Numbered from the stretch's first letter, positions 45,237 through 54,869 are shown. The stretch is 64,000 nt of DNA from Lactiplantibacillus pentosus (GCF_003641185.1 NZ_CP032757.1:3472001-3536000); one strand, 5' to 3'. The notes: generated by a model from the sequence alone, not told the origin. Translations and numbers: made by a program.

Positions 45237-45499
45237 TCAGATTGCGACTAACGAATAACGAAGTCAAAAAGAAGCTGTTTTGGTCAGTATTACTATTTAT
45301 CGATGTCGTTCTCTTTATCGAAGCATTGAGTACAAACAGTATTGGTGCTTGTCTGCTTGTAATGGGACTTAGCGAACTCATCTATTTTAAGGGCAACCAA
45401 TCTCTATTTGGAAAATTCGATGCTAAGCGTAAAGCCAAACGTGCTCAATATCGAAAAGAAATGTTGAGAGCAAGAAACGCAAATCGTCATAATCAATAA
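45233..45499 (+). CDS. small basic membrane protein encoded with PTS
   Basis: This 88-residue protein is unrecognised. It has two hydrophobic segments (LFWSVLLFIDVVLFIEALST, then GACLLVMGLSELIYF) joined by a short turn, and a strongly basic C-terminal tail (AKRKAKRAQYRKEMLRARNA). GTG 45233 overlaps the EIIC stop by four bases; TTG 45242 behind GGTGATC is an alternative start giving 85 residues. The gene lies between EIIC and the aldolase, so it probably helps this PTS. Its basic tail and the acidic tail of EIIC suggest direct contact. Function unknown. Confidence 0.7.
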   Translation: MIRLRLTNNEVKKKLFWSVLLFIDVVLFIEALSTNSIGACLLVMGLSELIYFKGNQSLFGKFDAKRKAKRAQYRKEMLRARNANRHNQ

Positions 45500-45515
45500 G
45501 TTAAGGGGTGTAAAA

Positions 45516-46238
45516 ATGACTGAAGCGTATGTTTTTGAAGCTGAACGACGTGATTTAGCTAGCGTCGCTCGAGAAATGTTTAATCGTAAGAACACGAATG
45601 TAGCTGGTGGCAATATTTCTGTGAAAATAACGGCACCACGTGACATCAATTATGGTCCCGTTCAGATCAAGAAGCATCACGATTACTTAATCATGACACC
45701 AACCTTTATGTCTGAGGCTTGGTTTGGAAAGCTATCTGGTGCGCAAATTCTAGTTGTAGATCTTGAAACTGGCAAACAAATTGATGGCGTCGGTCGTTTG
45801 ACCCGTGAAATTAATATGCATATCGGTGCCTATGAAGCCAATCCAGGAATTAAAGTTGTCTATCATTCTCACGCCGAAGAATCGATGTTTTGGGCAACGA
45901 TTGGTCAAGACATGCCTAATGTAACTGAAATTACCGCTGTTAATCAGAAGTTAGGCAAGATTAAATGTTTACCTTATAAAGAAGCATGTTCTCAAGAACT
46001 AGCAGATCAAGTTCACGAGAGCCTAACCGCACTTGGTGACGGTGCGTTAGAGAATATCTTCCTTCTAAATAGTCATGGTGTTTTAATAACCTGTTCTGAT
46101 CTACACGAAGCGACTCGGATTCTAGAAACCGTAGAGTGGAACGCTAAGATCGCCTACCAGGAAACTATTTTTAAAAAGTTAGGCTTGATTAAGCAATACC
46201 AATCTTGTGGTGCTGATACGACAGCATTTCTAGATTAA
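45516..46238 (+). CDS. class II aldolase/epimerase (fuculose-phosphate aldolase-like)
   Basis: This 240-residue zinc aldolase has NVAGGNISVKI near residue 30, zinc ligands in VVYHSHAEESMFW and LLNSHGVLITC, and a candidate catalytic Glu in LTREINMH. The ATG follows AAGGGG. As the last gene of a galactitol-type PTS operon it would split a phosphorylated deoxysugar or polyol-derived ketose into dihydroxyacetone phosphate and an aldehyde. No dehydrogenase or isomerase is present in this operon, so the PTS product itself may be a ketose phosphate. Confidence 0.85.
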   Translation: MTEAYVFEAERRDLASVAREMFNRKNTNVAGGNISVKITAPRDINYGPVQIKKHHDYLIMTPTFMSEAWFGKLSGAQILVVDLETGKQIDGVGRLTREINMHIGAYEANPGIKVVYHSHAEESMFWATIGQDMPNVTEITAVNQKLGKIKCLPYKEACSQELADQVHESLTALGDGALENIFLLNSHGVLITCSDLHEATRILETVEWNAKIAYQETIFKKLGLIKQYQSCGADTTAFLD

Positions 46239-46261
46239 CTGTAATAAATCATCTATGGAAA

Positions 46262-46306
46262 CTAAAAGAACGCCGCATGGAAATAATTCCATGTAACGTT
46301 CTTTTA
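46262..46306. terminator. bidirectional terminator after aldolase
   Basis: CTAAAAGAACG pairs with CGTTCTTTTAG, enclosing an inner ATGGAA/TTCCAT hairpin. It lies between converging operons. Confidence 0.75.
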
Positions 46307-46365
46307 GACGTTATATGATCACTGTTACGTATCCATCACTCGATATGTTAGTCATTTTACGATGA

Positions 46366-47778
46366 CTACTTATCATACTTAGTCCGGAAATACTTTTCAA
46401 TTTCTTCAAGCGGTACACCCTTAGTCTCTGGTACCCGTAATGCAACAAAGATAATACCTAATACGCAACAAACGGCAAAGATATAAAATGTATTCGACAT
46501 ATTCCATTCTAGTAATACTGGTGATAACAACCCGACGATGAAGTTACCAATCCATAATACAAAGATGGTAATACCAGTTCCAATTCCACGATATCTTTGC
46601 GGAAAGATTTCTGAATTGATTAGCCAGGTAACTGGTCCCAATGTTCCTTGGAAGAAAATAATGTATAGATAAACCAAAATAACAATCGTTATTCCGGCCC
46701 AGCTTGCATTAGGCGCAACAGTATGAATAACCCCTGCAGCAACTAACGTAATTCCACAGATTGTTAGCCCCGCAAACTCTAGGTTACGCCTACCTAACCA
46801 ATCAATCGTGAACATTCCTAAAACAGCACCAACAATTGACAAAAATCCGTTACCTGCATTCAAAATCGCAGCGACAGTAGTGTCAAACCCAGATTCCTGG
46901 ATGATCTTACCACCGTAATACATAATAGAATTAATACCAGCAAACTGTTGAATAATTCCCAACATCGCACCGGTAATTAAAATCTGTACAACCCATCGTT
47001 TGCTAATTAATTCCTTGAACGTTGCCTGCTCCGCATTTAATTCCTTGTCTGCTTTATCCTTGTCTTGGATCTCTTTCATTTCAGACTCAACACTAGCAGC
47101 TGAACGAATTCGACGTAATACGCCTAATGCTTTATCCATCTTTCCCTGCGAAACCAACCATCTTGGTGATTCTGGGATAAGATACATTCCGATCCAAAGA
47201 ATAATACCAGGAATCGTTCCTAATCCTAACATCCAGCGCCAAATTGCAGCATTTTCTGCACCTAAAGGAGTTAAGGCTGCGTTGACACCAAAGGCAACAA
47301 ATTGGCCAGAAACAATCATCACTTGCGCAGTAGTGACCATTTTCCCCCGTAACTCAGTCGGTGCAATTTCGGCAATATAAACTGGTACGTTAGCAGATGC
47401 TGAGCCGACTGCTAAACCCAAGATAAACCGGAATACAATTAAAATAGTAATATTTGTTGCAAAAGCACAGCCTAATGCTCCGACTGAAAAGATGATACCT
47501 AAGATAGTTAAAATCTTTTTTCGTCCAATTTTATCCGCAAAAGGTCCACCAATAATTGCCCCAAATGCTGCACCAAGCGTTAGTCCAGACGAAACAATAC
47601 CTTGCTGAAATGCAGTTAAATCAAGTTGGCCCTTTACTGCCATGAATTCTAAGGAGCCATTAACAATCCCTGTGTCATATCCAAAGAGCAATGATCCCAT
47701 TGCGGCTATAAATGTTGCTAACCAAAGAAAGCCCGTATGTGAATTGCTCTTCCTATCAGTACTTCCGCTAACGTCCAT
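46366..47778 (-). CDS. MFS sugar porter, inositol-transporter-like
   Basis: This 470-residue, 12-segment protein has SLLFGYDTGIVNGSLEFM at segment 1, GGPFADKIGRKKILTI, PESPRWLVSQGK, and the C-terminal PETKGVPLEEIEKYF. These are hallmarks of the IolT/XylE-type H+ symporters. It is the last gene of the leftward inositol-like operon. A paralogue of the same family opens the rightward operon at 52296. The inositol preference is inferred from its neighbours iolG and iolE. Confidence 0.88.
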   Translation of the reverse strand: MDVSGSTDRKSNSHTGFLWLATFIAAMGSLLFGYDTGIVNGSLEFMAVKGQLDLTAFQQGIVSSGLTLGAAFGAIIGGPFADKIGRKKILTILGIIFSVGALGCAFATNITILIVFRFILGLAVGSASANVPVYIAEIAPTELRGKMVTTAQVMIVSGQFVAFGVNAALTPLGAENAAIWRWMLGLGTIPGIILWIGMYLIPESPRWLVSQGKMDKALGVLRRIRSAASVESEMKEIQDKDKADKELNAEQATFKELISKRWVVQILITGAMLGIIQQFAGINSIMYYGGKIIQESGFDTTVAAILNAGNGFLSIVGAVLGMFTIDWLGRRNLEFAGLTICGITLVAAGVIHTVAPNASWAGITIVILVYLYIIFFQGTLGPVTWLINSEIFPQRYRGIGTGITIFVLWIGNFIVGLLSPVLLEWNMSNTFYIFAVCCVLGIIFVALRVPETKGVPLEEIEKYFRTKYDK

Positions 47779-47815
47779 TATGATACCTTCTTTCTAACCA
47801 AGCTAACGTCTGTCC

Positions 47816-48853
47816 TTATAGCCGGATATCGACTAGCTTTCCTGCATCGGCAGACTGTTGACAAGCTTTGGCGATCCTCAACGCCTTGATACCATCATCT
47901 ACTGTTACTTCCGGCTGCTTTCCAACAATAACGTTATGCACAAAATCTTGCACCTCATCAGTAAATGCATCGTCAAAGCGTTCACCAAAACTCTGAAGTG
48001 ATGGACGAACGACACCGTTCTCATTAAATACGGTGACTCGATTCAAGTCTGGATGCTCGCCGACTCGCAACCAACCATTTGATCCCATTATTTCAAGCTC
48101 AACTTGATTGCCATGAGCAGCATGTCGACCGCCGATTAATGTTGCAATAACACCGCCGTCCATTTTCAACTGAGCAACACCGGTTTCGAACTCACCAATG
48201 TCAGCAAGCTGTGGGGCAGCTATATTACTAGTTAGCCCATAAGCTTGAACAGGCTCTTGTCCTGTAAACCACCTAATCAGATCAATATCATGAATATTCA
48301 TATCTACAAAGATACCGCCAGAATCCGCTTCAGTGGCAAATTTCGTAAAGCTGTCCATGCCAGATATTGGATCAATCCCGTATCCACGCATATAAATGAT
48401 ATTGCCAATCCCGCCATCATCCACAATTTTCTTAGCATAGCGATACGAGTCATCATACCGACGCATAAAACCGCTCTGAAAGATTTGATCAGGGTGCGAC
48501 CTAATGACCTCTGCCATTTCATCAACCTTTTCAAGATCAAGCCCTAATGGTTTTTCGCAAAAAACACTTAGTCCAGCGTTAATGGCATAAATTGTCATTT
48601 CTGGATGAAATGGTATTGGCGCAACAATAAAAATCACATCAAGGTCTTCTGTATCGATCATATCTTTATAGTTTGTGTAGGTCGTCTTAACGCCGAGCTC
48701 ATCTTGGGCCCACTTCAGTTGTTTCTCGTCTAGAGCACAAGCGGCTACCAACTCAACATTCTGGACCTGATTTGCTAAATGACGTGCATGTCGAGATCCT
48801 AATCGCCCCAGGCCAATAATTGCAGCTCGCAATGGCTTTCTTGTTCTACCCAT
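47816..48853 (-). CDS. GFO/IDH/MocA-family dehydrogenase (inositol-dehydrogenase-like)
   Basis: This 345-residue NAD(P)-dependent oxidoreductase has the Rossmann start AAIIGLGRLGSRHARHL, the CEKPLGLD motif with catalytic Lys near residue 96, and DMNIHDIDLIRWF near residue 175 supplying the Asp/His pair. The ATG at 48853 follows GGGAGGAAATAAA; the frame extends further upstream without a ribosome site. It is 34 bp downstream of iolG. It may act on scyllo-inositol or another inositol isomer; the substrate is not provable from sequence. Confidence 0.87.
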   Translation of the reverse strand: MGRTRKPLRAAIIGLGRLGSRHARHLANQVQNVELVAACALDEKQLKWAQDELGVKTTYTNYKDMIDTEDLDVIFIVAPIPFHPEMTIYAINAGLSVFCEKPLGLDLEKVDEMAEVIRSHPDQIFQSGFMRRYDDSYRYAKKIVDDGGIGNIIYMRGYGIDPISGMDSFTKFATEADSGGIFVDMNIHDIDLIRWFTGQEPVQAYGLTSNIAAPQLADIGEFETGVAQLKMDGGVIATLIGGRHAAHGNQVELEIMGSNGWLRVGEHPDLNRVTVFNENGVVRPSLQSFGERFDDAFTDEVQDFVHNVIVGKQPEVTVDDGIKALRIAKACQQSADAGKLVDIRL

Positions 48854-48887
48854 TTTATTTCCTCCCGCGTAAAACAATGTTGCTCAG

Positions 48888-49940
48888 TTATTCGGAGACT
48901 TTTTCACTTTCGGTATAAAATTCTGGTGTTGCTGGGAAGTCTAAGTCTTGTTTAGCACCATCTTCGGCAAGTGATTTTAGTGCTGCATCAGCGGTCACAG
49001 CAGCAATATAACCATCCCAAGCTGATGGACCTACAGGTGATTCATTTTGCGAAACATGATTAATAAAGTCCCGGAATTCAATGTCGTATGCGCTTTCAAA
49101 GCGAGCTTTCCAATCCGTTAAAATTGCGGTGCTGTATTGTGCGTTCAAGCGAGTCGCAACTTGTGGAACCGTTGGTAATTCAAGAACACCCTCTTCACCA
49201 ATAACATCGCACTTAATATCATACCCGTATTGGCAACGAACAAAGACTTCGTTGATGATGTTAATACCTGTCTTAGTCTCGATCATGACAATTTGCGGGT
49301 CTTGAATTTTTGCATTTTGAACATGACGGGTTTGCTTTGGACTAAATACCCGAATATTTGCATAATCATCATTTACTAACCAATGGTCAATGTCGATTTC
49401 ATGGATCGCAGTTTCAATAATTGACCGTGAAGAATCATATTCTTCGGGTTGGGTTTGATTATAATGACGTTGATCCATCATCAAAGGCTTTCCAATGACA
49501 CCATCGTCAATCATTTTCTTCATTTGAACGTATTCAGGTGCATAATGCCGCATAAACCCAACTTGCAACATACGACGACCAAGTTTCTTTTCCGAATCAA
49601 TAATATCCATACATTGCTTAGCATCGAGTGCTAATGGCTTTTCACAAAATGTGAACTTGCCAGCCTTTAGTGCAGCCATAACGATTTCATAATGAGCTTC
49701 GTTATTTGCCGTACATACGACAACTTCAACATTAGGATCATTAACAAGATCATGATAATCTTCATATGTCGTGGCAGTTAGTCCTTGTTGATCCAATGCT
49801 TTTTGTGCTTTACCTGGAACGATATCACACACAGCAGTAACATCCACGTTAGCGACAGTCTTGCTTAGACGATGCAAATGATCAGATCCAATAAAACCAA
49901 TACCAACAATACCTACTTTAGTTACATGTGTTTCAGCCAT
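48888..49940 (-). CDS. iolG: myo-inositol 2-dehydrogenase
   Basis: This 350-residue protein closely resembles Bacillus-type IolG. It has VGIVGIGFIGSDHLHRL, FCEKPLALDAKQCMDI, RRMLQVGFMRHYAPEYVQ, IHEIDIDHWLVNDDY, and the C-terminal GPSAWDGYIAAVTADAALKS. IolG oxidises myo-inositol to 2-keto-myo-inositol with NAD+. It follows IolE in the leftward operon by 67 bp. Among the four dehydrogenases here it is the best match to genuine IolG. Confidence 0.9.
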   Translation of the reverse strand: MAETHVTKVGIVGIGFIGSDHLHRLSKTVANVDVTAVCDIVPGKAQKALDQQGLTATTYEDYHDLVNDPNVEVVVCTANNEAHYEIVMAALKAGKFTFCEKPLALDAKQCMDIIDSEKKLGRRMLQVGFMRHYAPEYVQMKKMIDDGVIGKPLMMDQRHYNQTQPEEYDSSRSIIETAIHEIDIDHWLVNDDYANIRVFSPKQTRHVQNAKIQDPQIVMIETKTGINIINEVFVRCQYGYDIKCDVIGEEGVLELPTVPQVATRLNAQYSTAILTDWKARFESAYDIEFRDFINHVSQNESPVGPSAWDGYIAAVTADAALKSLAEDGAKQDLDFPATPEFYTESEKVSE

Positions 49941-50007
49941 AATAATAATCTCCTCTTGAATTATTGATAAAATACTATTTCAGTGAATATGAGTACCTAG
50001 TGTTTAA

Positions 50008-50910
50008 CTAATTTTCAATTAAATGCTGTTCGATATACCGATGTGCAATTTGCGCCATCTCTAAAGGATTGGCCTTTGAAGGATCCTGCTCTGCTTCAAC
50101 GACAATCCATCCCTTATAATTATTCGCAATTAATTTGTCATAGACTGGTTTGAAGTCCAAATCTCCATCACCAGGAACTGTAAACATCCCGTTCAAGAAG
50201 GATCCTTGGAAAGTCAGACCTTTTTCTCTGCATTCTTCTTCTTTTGCACGCCGAACATCCTTAAAGTGAACGTGAACTACGCGATCAATATGTGCGTTTA
50301 GCAACGCCATATAATCGCCATCTGACACTGCAATGTGACCAGTATCATAAAGTAATCCAACTAGCTTAGGATCAGTGTTAGCCATCAAGCGATCAGTCTC
50401 TTCTTTTGTCTGAATTCCAGTCCCCATATGGTGATGATAAGCGACCTTTAATCCATACTTAGCAGCGATTTCGCCATAATGATTGAGTCCTTTGCAAACC
50501 TCATCCCATTCTTTGTCCGTGAAATATGGCTTGTCTTTAAAAATATTGGCAGTATCAGAACGCTGGATTGTGTAGGTTTGTTCTGAAACTACTGCTACTG
50601 GCGCATTAATCGCCTTCAAATACTGACAATGCTTTTCAAAGGCCTCGCTTGCCTTTTCAATGCCGTCCCGAATGATATAACTGCTAAACCACTGGCCGGC
50701 AATCTCAAGATTACGCAATTTTAGTTCGTAATTTAACTTTTCTGGGCCTGGGAAAAAGCCCCCTACTTCGGTCCCTTGAAACCCAGCCACAACAATATCA
50801 CTTAATAACTGTTGTAAATTGTTGTCTTTCCCAATTGAAGGAATATCATCATTCCGCCAACCGATCGGTGCAATTCCCCATTTGATGTCTTTTTCTACGT
50901 TTGAACTCAT
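50008..50910 (-). CDS. iolE: 2-keto-myo-inositol dehydratase
   Basis: This 300-residue TIM-barrel enzyme has the IolE signature [18 protein letters not shown] at its N-terminus and [16 protein letters not shown], with metal ligands likely in [30 protein letters not shown] and [10 protein letters not shown]. It dehydrates 2-keto-myo-inositol. The product is normally taken on by IolD, which is absent from the window. The ATG follows AGGAGG, and the gene lies 23 bp downstream of another dehydrogenase. Confidence 0.92.
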   Translation of the reverse strand: MSSNVEKDIKWGIAPIGWRNDDIPSIGKDNNLQQLLSDIVVAGFQGTEVGGFFPGPEKLNYELKLRNLEIAGQWFSSYIIRDGIEKASEAFEKHCQYLKAINAPVAVVSEQTYTIQRSDTANIFKDKPYFTDKEWDEVCKGLNHYGEIAAKYGLKVAYHHHMGTGIQTKEETDRLMANTDPKLVGLLYDTGHIAVSDGDYMALLNAHIDRVVHVHFKDVRRAKEEECREKGLTFQGSFLNGMFTVPGDGDLDFKPVYDKLIANNYKGWIVVEAEQDPSKANPLEMAQIAHRYIEQHLIEN

Positions 50911-50933
50911 ATCCTTAACCTCCTAGTAAAAAT

Positions 50934-51962
50934 TTAAATATCTGCGACAGTTACTGGTTGCCCAGTTTCCAATGATTTTTTAGCTGCTTGAGCTAATCGA
51001 ATCGCCTTAATCCCGTCTTCGAAAGTACATTCAACTTCATGATTCCCGCGAACGGCATCTAAGAATGATTCAATTTCGTCTTTATAGGCGTCAATATACC
51101 GTTGTAAGAAGAAAAACATTGGTTTATCACCGCTAACGTCCTTCTCTCCAGCATAGGTTGTCGTACTATCAACAACGTTATCAGCGTGTGCCATTCCTTT
51201 TGAACCAAATAATTCAATTCGTTGGTCGTACCCATAAACAGCCTGCCGACTATTGTCAATGACCCCCATCATGCCATTCTTGAAAGATAGACTAATGATG
51301 GCAGTATCAATATCTCCGGCATTGCCAATCTTTGGATCAACAAGTACATTTCCAATGACATAGACTTGATCAACTTCAGCATCTGTGATGTACCGTGCCA
51401 TGTCAAAATCATGAATAGTCATATCCATAAAGATTCCGCCTGAATGATTGATATAATCTAGCGACGGCGGTTCTGGATCACGTGATGTAATTTTTAGAAT
51501 CTGTTCGTCCCCAATATCACCGTTAATACGATGGTCTACAATTCGACGGAAATTCTTATCAAACCGACGATTAAAGCCAACTTCGAATTTCACACCGCAG
51601 CGCTTCACGGTATCAAGCGCTTTCAAAATATCACGATCATTAAATCCAACTGGTTTCTCACAGAAAATATCTTTCCCAGCTTCAGCAGCTTCTATCGTGA
51701 TCTTTGGATGAAGATCTGTTGGCACGCAAATTAATACAGCCTCCACTTCTGAGTCAGCTAAAATATCATGATAGTCCGTGACAATGTGTTCAGCATTCTT
51801 GTATTTGGTTGCCCATTCTGTGGTTGCAAGCAAATCACAAACGTATTTGATCGTAACATTAGGAATACGCATCAAATTTTTATAATGCACGTTACCTATT
51901 CGACCCATACCGATAATACCGATTGTGATATTTTGGCTTGTGATTTTTGTGCTTTCGTCCAT
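50934..51962 (-). CDS. GFO/IDH/MocA-family dehydrogenase, first gene of the leftward operon
   Basis: This 342-residue inositol-dehydrogenase-like protein has GIIGMGRIGNVHYKNLM, FCEKPVGFNDRD, and MDMTIHDFDMARYI, with SRQAVYGYDQRIELFG near residue 240. It is similar along its length to the protein at 53811-54836 in the divergent operon. The ATG at 51962 follows AAAGGGGCG; an in-frame extension to 52001 runs into an operator palindrome. Probably oxidises an inositol isomer or related cyclitol. Confidence 0.88.
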   Translation of the reverse strand: MDESTKITSQNITIGIIGMGRIGNVHYKNLMRIPNVTIKYVCDLLATTEWATKYKNAEHIVTDYHDILADSEVEAVLICVPTDLHPKITIEAAEAGKDIFCEKPVGFNDRDILKALDTVKRCGVKFEVGFNRRFDKNFRRIVDHRINGDIGDEQILKITSRDPEPPSLDYINHSGGIFMDMTIHDFDMARYITDAEVDQVYVIGNVLVDPKIGNAGDIDTAIISLSFKNGMMGVIDNSRQAVYGYDQRIELFGSKGMAHADNVVDSTTTYAGEKDVSGDKPMFFFLQRYIDAYKDEIESFLDAVRGNHEVECTFEDGIKAIRLAQAAKKSLETGQPVTVADI

Positions 51963-52295
51963 ATTGACGCCCCTTTCTATTAGCATTCTATAGGTGAGCA
52001 AGCGCTTGTGAAATTAGTCGTAATTTCTTGAAATAACGGCCCATTCACATTTAATCTTGCTTTTGTGTTCGCTTAAAGAATACTCACTATTAAAGGGATT
52101 GTCAACTGTGTTTTAAAAATTATCCAAAATAAAAAAGCGCTTTCTTTAAAAGCGTTGACATTCACAATACATAGTGAAATAATAGCAAATGAATTCGAAA
52201 CGAGTCTTGTTCAGTTATTAACTTTTAACTTCGTTGTTAACTGATTCTTTTTCACCTGTATTTTAATATCTCATTAACATTTAGGAGGGACTCTT
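51963..52295. promoter_or_regulatory. divergent control region of the inositol-like operons
   Basis: This 333-bp AT-rich gap contains a perfect CAAGCGCTTG palindrome within TGAGCAAGCGCTTGTGA (51995-52011), a cre at 52147-52160 (TAAAAGCGTTGACA, 13 of 14) and a weaker AAAGCGCTTT core at 52135-52144. Promoters for both operons must lie here. No regulator gene is encoded within either operon. Confidence 0.65.
51995..52011. promoter_or_regulatory. LacI-type operator palindrome
   Basis: TGAGCAAGCGCTTGTGA has a perfect 10-bp core palindrome with the central CG typical of LacI/GalR operators, but it does not fit the cre consensus well. It lies 33-49 bp upstream of the leftward operon start. Confidence 0.55.
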
Positions 52296-53762
52296 ATGTC
52301 TGCTGAAAAAAGTGTCAAATCTGATCACGTACCGCTCCCGGATTCGACTTCCAATAACATTAATCAAAATGCTGAGCGTCATTTAAATCATATTGCCTTT
52401 ATATCAACATTAGGAGGACTCTTATTTGGAGTTGATACAGGTGTTATTAACGGTGCAATTGGATATATGGCAACACCGGCAGAATTAAATCTCTCGCCTA
52501 ATAACGAAGGACTGGTTACAAGCGGCATCACTTTGGGCGCAGCATTCGGCGCTGTTTTCGCTGGTCATCTTTCAGACCGAATTGGTCGAAAACGACTGCT
52601 GAAATATTTAGCCTTGCTTTTTTTCGTTTGCACTCTAGCTTGTTCCCTTGCACCAAACGCATTGTTTATGATCATATCCCGAATATTACTTGGATTGGCA
52701 GTTGGTGGTGCCTCCGTCATCGTGCCAACGTATCTATCAGAGATATCCACCCCCGAAATCAGAGGACGTTTGGTCACTCAGAATGAGTTAATGATTGTCA
52801 CCGGGCAATTGCTAGCCTTTATTGTTAATGCTATTTTGGGGAATTGGTTTGGCCACATTTCGAATATTTGGCGTTATATGATTGGCTTCGGTATGATCCC
52901 GGCCATCGCACTTTTCTTTGGTATGATGGTGGTTCCTGAGTCTCCTCGATGGCTAGTAATGGTCAATCAGCTTGATAGAGCTTTTGATTCCCTGAAGCAA
53001 ATTCGTTCTCATCCGAAAGCATGCAGAGAAGAAATTAGCCAGATCCAAGATACATTGAATCAAGAAAGTGAAATTAAGCAAGCAACCTTTAAAGACCTTG
53101 CAACACCATGGATTCGTCGTCTAGTGTTCATTGGGATTGGGCTTGGTGTAATGCAACAATTCATCGGTATTAATATCATGATGTATTACGGAACAACAAT
53201 TCTAACGAATGCAGGATTTGCGCATAATGCGGCACTGATTGCAAACATAGGCAATGGCCTCATATCTGTTATTGCAACATTTGTTGGCATGTCGATTATG
53301 AATCGCGTAAACAGGCGTAGCATGCTAATTGCGGGTATTATCGGCACCACTAGTTCGCTCTTATTAATCGTTGGCATTTCAGCCTTTCTCAGTCAGAGTA
53401 CGCTACTACCAGTACTTGTCGTTCTTTGCACGATGATGTTTCTAGGCTTCTTTCAAGGTTTCATCTCACCATTAGTGTGGTTACTGCTGTCTGAAATATT
53501 CCCGCAAAATTTGCGAGGACTGGGGATGGGAGTCTCAACATTCTTCTTATGGTTTGCAAACTTTCTCGTTGGGTACTTCTTCCCAATACTATTGAGTGCC
53601 GTTGGAATGACATGGACATTCCTAATCTTCGTGTTTTTCAATATTCTGTCATTTATCTTTGCATACAAATATGCACCGGAAACTCGTGGGAAATCACTGG
53701 AACTGATCCAAATGGAGTTCAAATATGGTGATACATCAGGAATTAATCCGGAAGATAAATAA
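52296..53762 (+). CDS. MFS sugar porter, inositol-transporter-like, rightward operon
   Basis: This 488-residue sugar porter has an unusually long hydrophilic N-terminus (~35 residues). It shows GLLFGVDTGVINGAIGYM, GHLSDRIGRKRLLKY, PESPRWLVMVNQ and the C-terminal PETRGKSLELIQ. It is paralogous to the porter at 46366-47778. It opens the rightward operon ahead of an inositol-dehydrogenase-like gene. The start follows TTAGGAGGG. Confidence 0.88.
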   Translation: MSAEKSVKSDHVPLPDSTSNNINQNAERHLNHIAFISTLGGLLFGVDTGVINGAIGYMATPAELNLSPNNEGLVTSGITLGAAFGAVFAGHLSDRIGRKRLLKYLALLFFVCTLACSLAPNALFMIISRILLGLAVGGASVIVPTYLSEISTPEIRGRLVTQNELMIVTGQLLAFIVNAILGNWFGHISNIWRYMIGFGMIPAIALFFGMMVVPESPRWLVMVNQLDRAFDSLKQIRSHPKACREEISQIQDTLNQESEIKQATFKDLATPWIRRLVFIGIGLGVMQQFIGINIMMYYGTTILTNAGFAHNAALIANIGNGLISVIATFVGMSIMNRVNRRSMLIAGIIGTTSSLLLIVGISAFLSQSTLLPVLVVLCTMMFLGFFQGFISPLVWLLLSEIFPQNLRGLGMGVSTFFLWFANFLVGYFFPILLSAVGMTWTFLIFVFFNILSFIFAYKYAPETRGKSLELIQMEFKYGDTSGINPEDK

Positions 53763-53810
53763 TTAATTTGTGTATTAACTATTTAAAAATATTAAAGGTG
53801 GTCTTTATTT

Positions 53811-54836
53811 ATGAAAAAAGTACATGCAGGTATTATTGGCTTGGGTCGCGCAGGGCAAATGCATCTAAAGAATTTGATGACAATCCCAGAAATTGAGATC
53901 GAGCAAGTTGCTGATGTCTTTATTGAAAACGTTTCGAGTCATCTAACTGATCTCGGAATCACCAACCAGACTCGTGATTATCACGATATCTTAAACAACC
54001 CTAGAATTGACACCGTTTTCATCTTCACATCTACTAATACCCATGAAGAAATTGTCACCGCTGCTGCTAAAGCTGGTAAGAATATCTTCTGCGAAAAGCC
54101 GTTAAGTATGAATCTTGAAGAAGAAGCCAGTTTAAATGTGTTGCGGGAAGTGAAAAAAGCTGGTGTAAAACTTCAAATCGGCTTCAATCGGCGAATGGAT
54201 CCTCAATTCCGTAATATTTATGAAAATGTTCGTAACGGAAAAATCGGTACCCCACAAGTTGTTAAAATCACATCTCGAGATCCAGATCTTTTACCTCACG
54301 ATTTAATTCAACGAATCGGTGGCTTGTTATTTGATTTCACAATGCATGATTTTGATATGGCTCGTTATATGATGAATAGTAATATTACCGAAGTCTACGC
54401 AAAAGGCGGTACCCTTATCGACCCAACATTAAAGGATATTGACGATATTGATACCCTTGCTTTGGTTCTTCAATTTGAAAACGGTACTTATGGCTTAATC
54501 GATAATAGTCGGCGAGCAGTATATGGCTATGATCAACGTGTCGAGGTTTTTGGATCAGAAGGAATGTTGAAGGCTGAAAACGTCAGCAACAGTACTGTAG
54601 AGCTGTATACTAATAAACGTGAGGAATTAGCAAAACCACTACCAATTTTCAAGGAACGTTATCACGAAGCCTATTTAGCTGAAATGCATGCATTTGTTCG
54701 TGCAATTTTAGATGATGAACCACTAGTTGCACAGGGCCGTGACGTCATTATGGCTCAACGAGCTGCTATTGCGGCTAAGAAGTCATTGGAAACCGGCGTA
54801 CCACAAAAGGTTGATACTACCTATTCTTTAGACTAG
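53811..54836 (+). CDS. GFO/IDH/MocA-family dehydrogenase, rightward operon
   Basis: This 341-residue oxidoreductase has AGIIGLGRAGQMHLKNLM, IFCEKPLSMNLEEE, FDFTMHDFDMARYMM and SRRAVYGYDQRVEVFG. These blocks parallel those of the protein at 50934-51962, suggesting duplication across the divergent promoter. It is likely an NAD-dependent inositol or sugar dehydrogenase. It lies 48 bp after the porter and 33 bp before the UPF0303 gene. Confidence 0.88.
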   Translation: MKKVHAGIIGLGRAGQMHLKNLMTIPEIEIEQVADVFIENVSSHLTDLGITNQTRDYHDILNNPRIDTVFIFTSTNTHEEIVTAAAKAGKNIFCEKPLSMNLEEEASLNVLREVKKAGVKLQIGFNRRMDPQFRNIYENVRNGKIGTPQVVKITSRDPDLLPHDLIQRIGGLLFDFTMHDFDMARYMMNSNITEVYAKGGTLIDPTLKDIDDIDTLALVLQFENGTYGLIDNSRRAVYGYDQRVEVFGSEGMLKAENVSNSTVELYTNKREELAKPLPIFKERYHEAYLAEMHAFVRAILDDEPLVAQGRDVIMAQRAAIAAKKSLETGVPQKVDTTYSLD

Positions 54837-54869
54837 TCACAAATATTCAAGATAGAAAGAGGTTATTTG

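Noticed and set aside
51995..52011. Calling this palindrome a cre site
   Set aside because: It matches poorly at the outer cre positions in either orientation; a different LacI-family operator is more likely.
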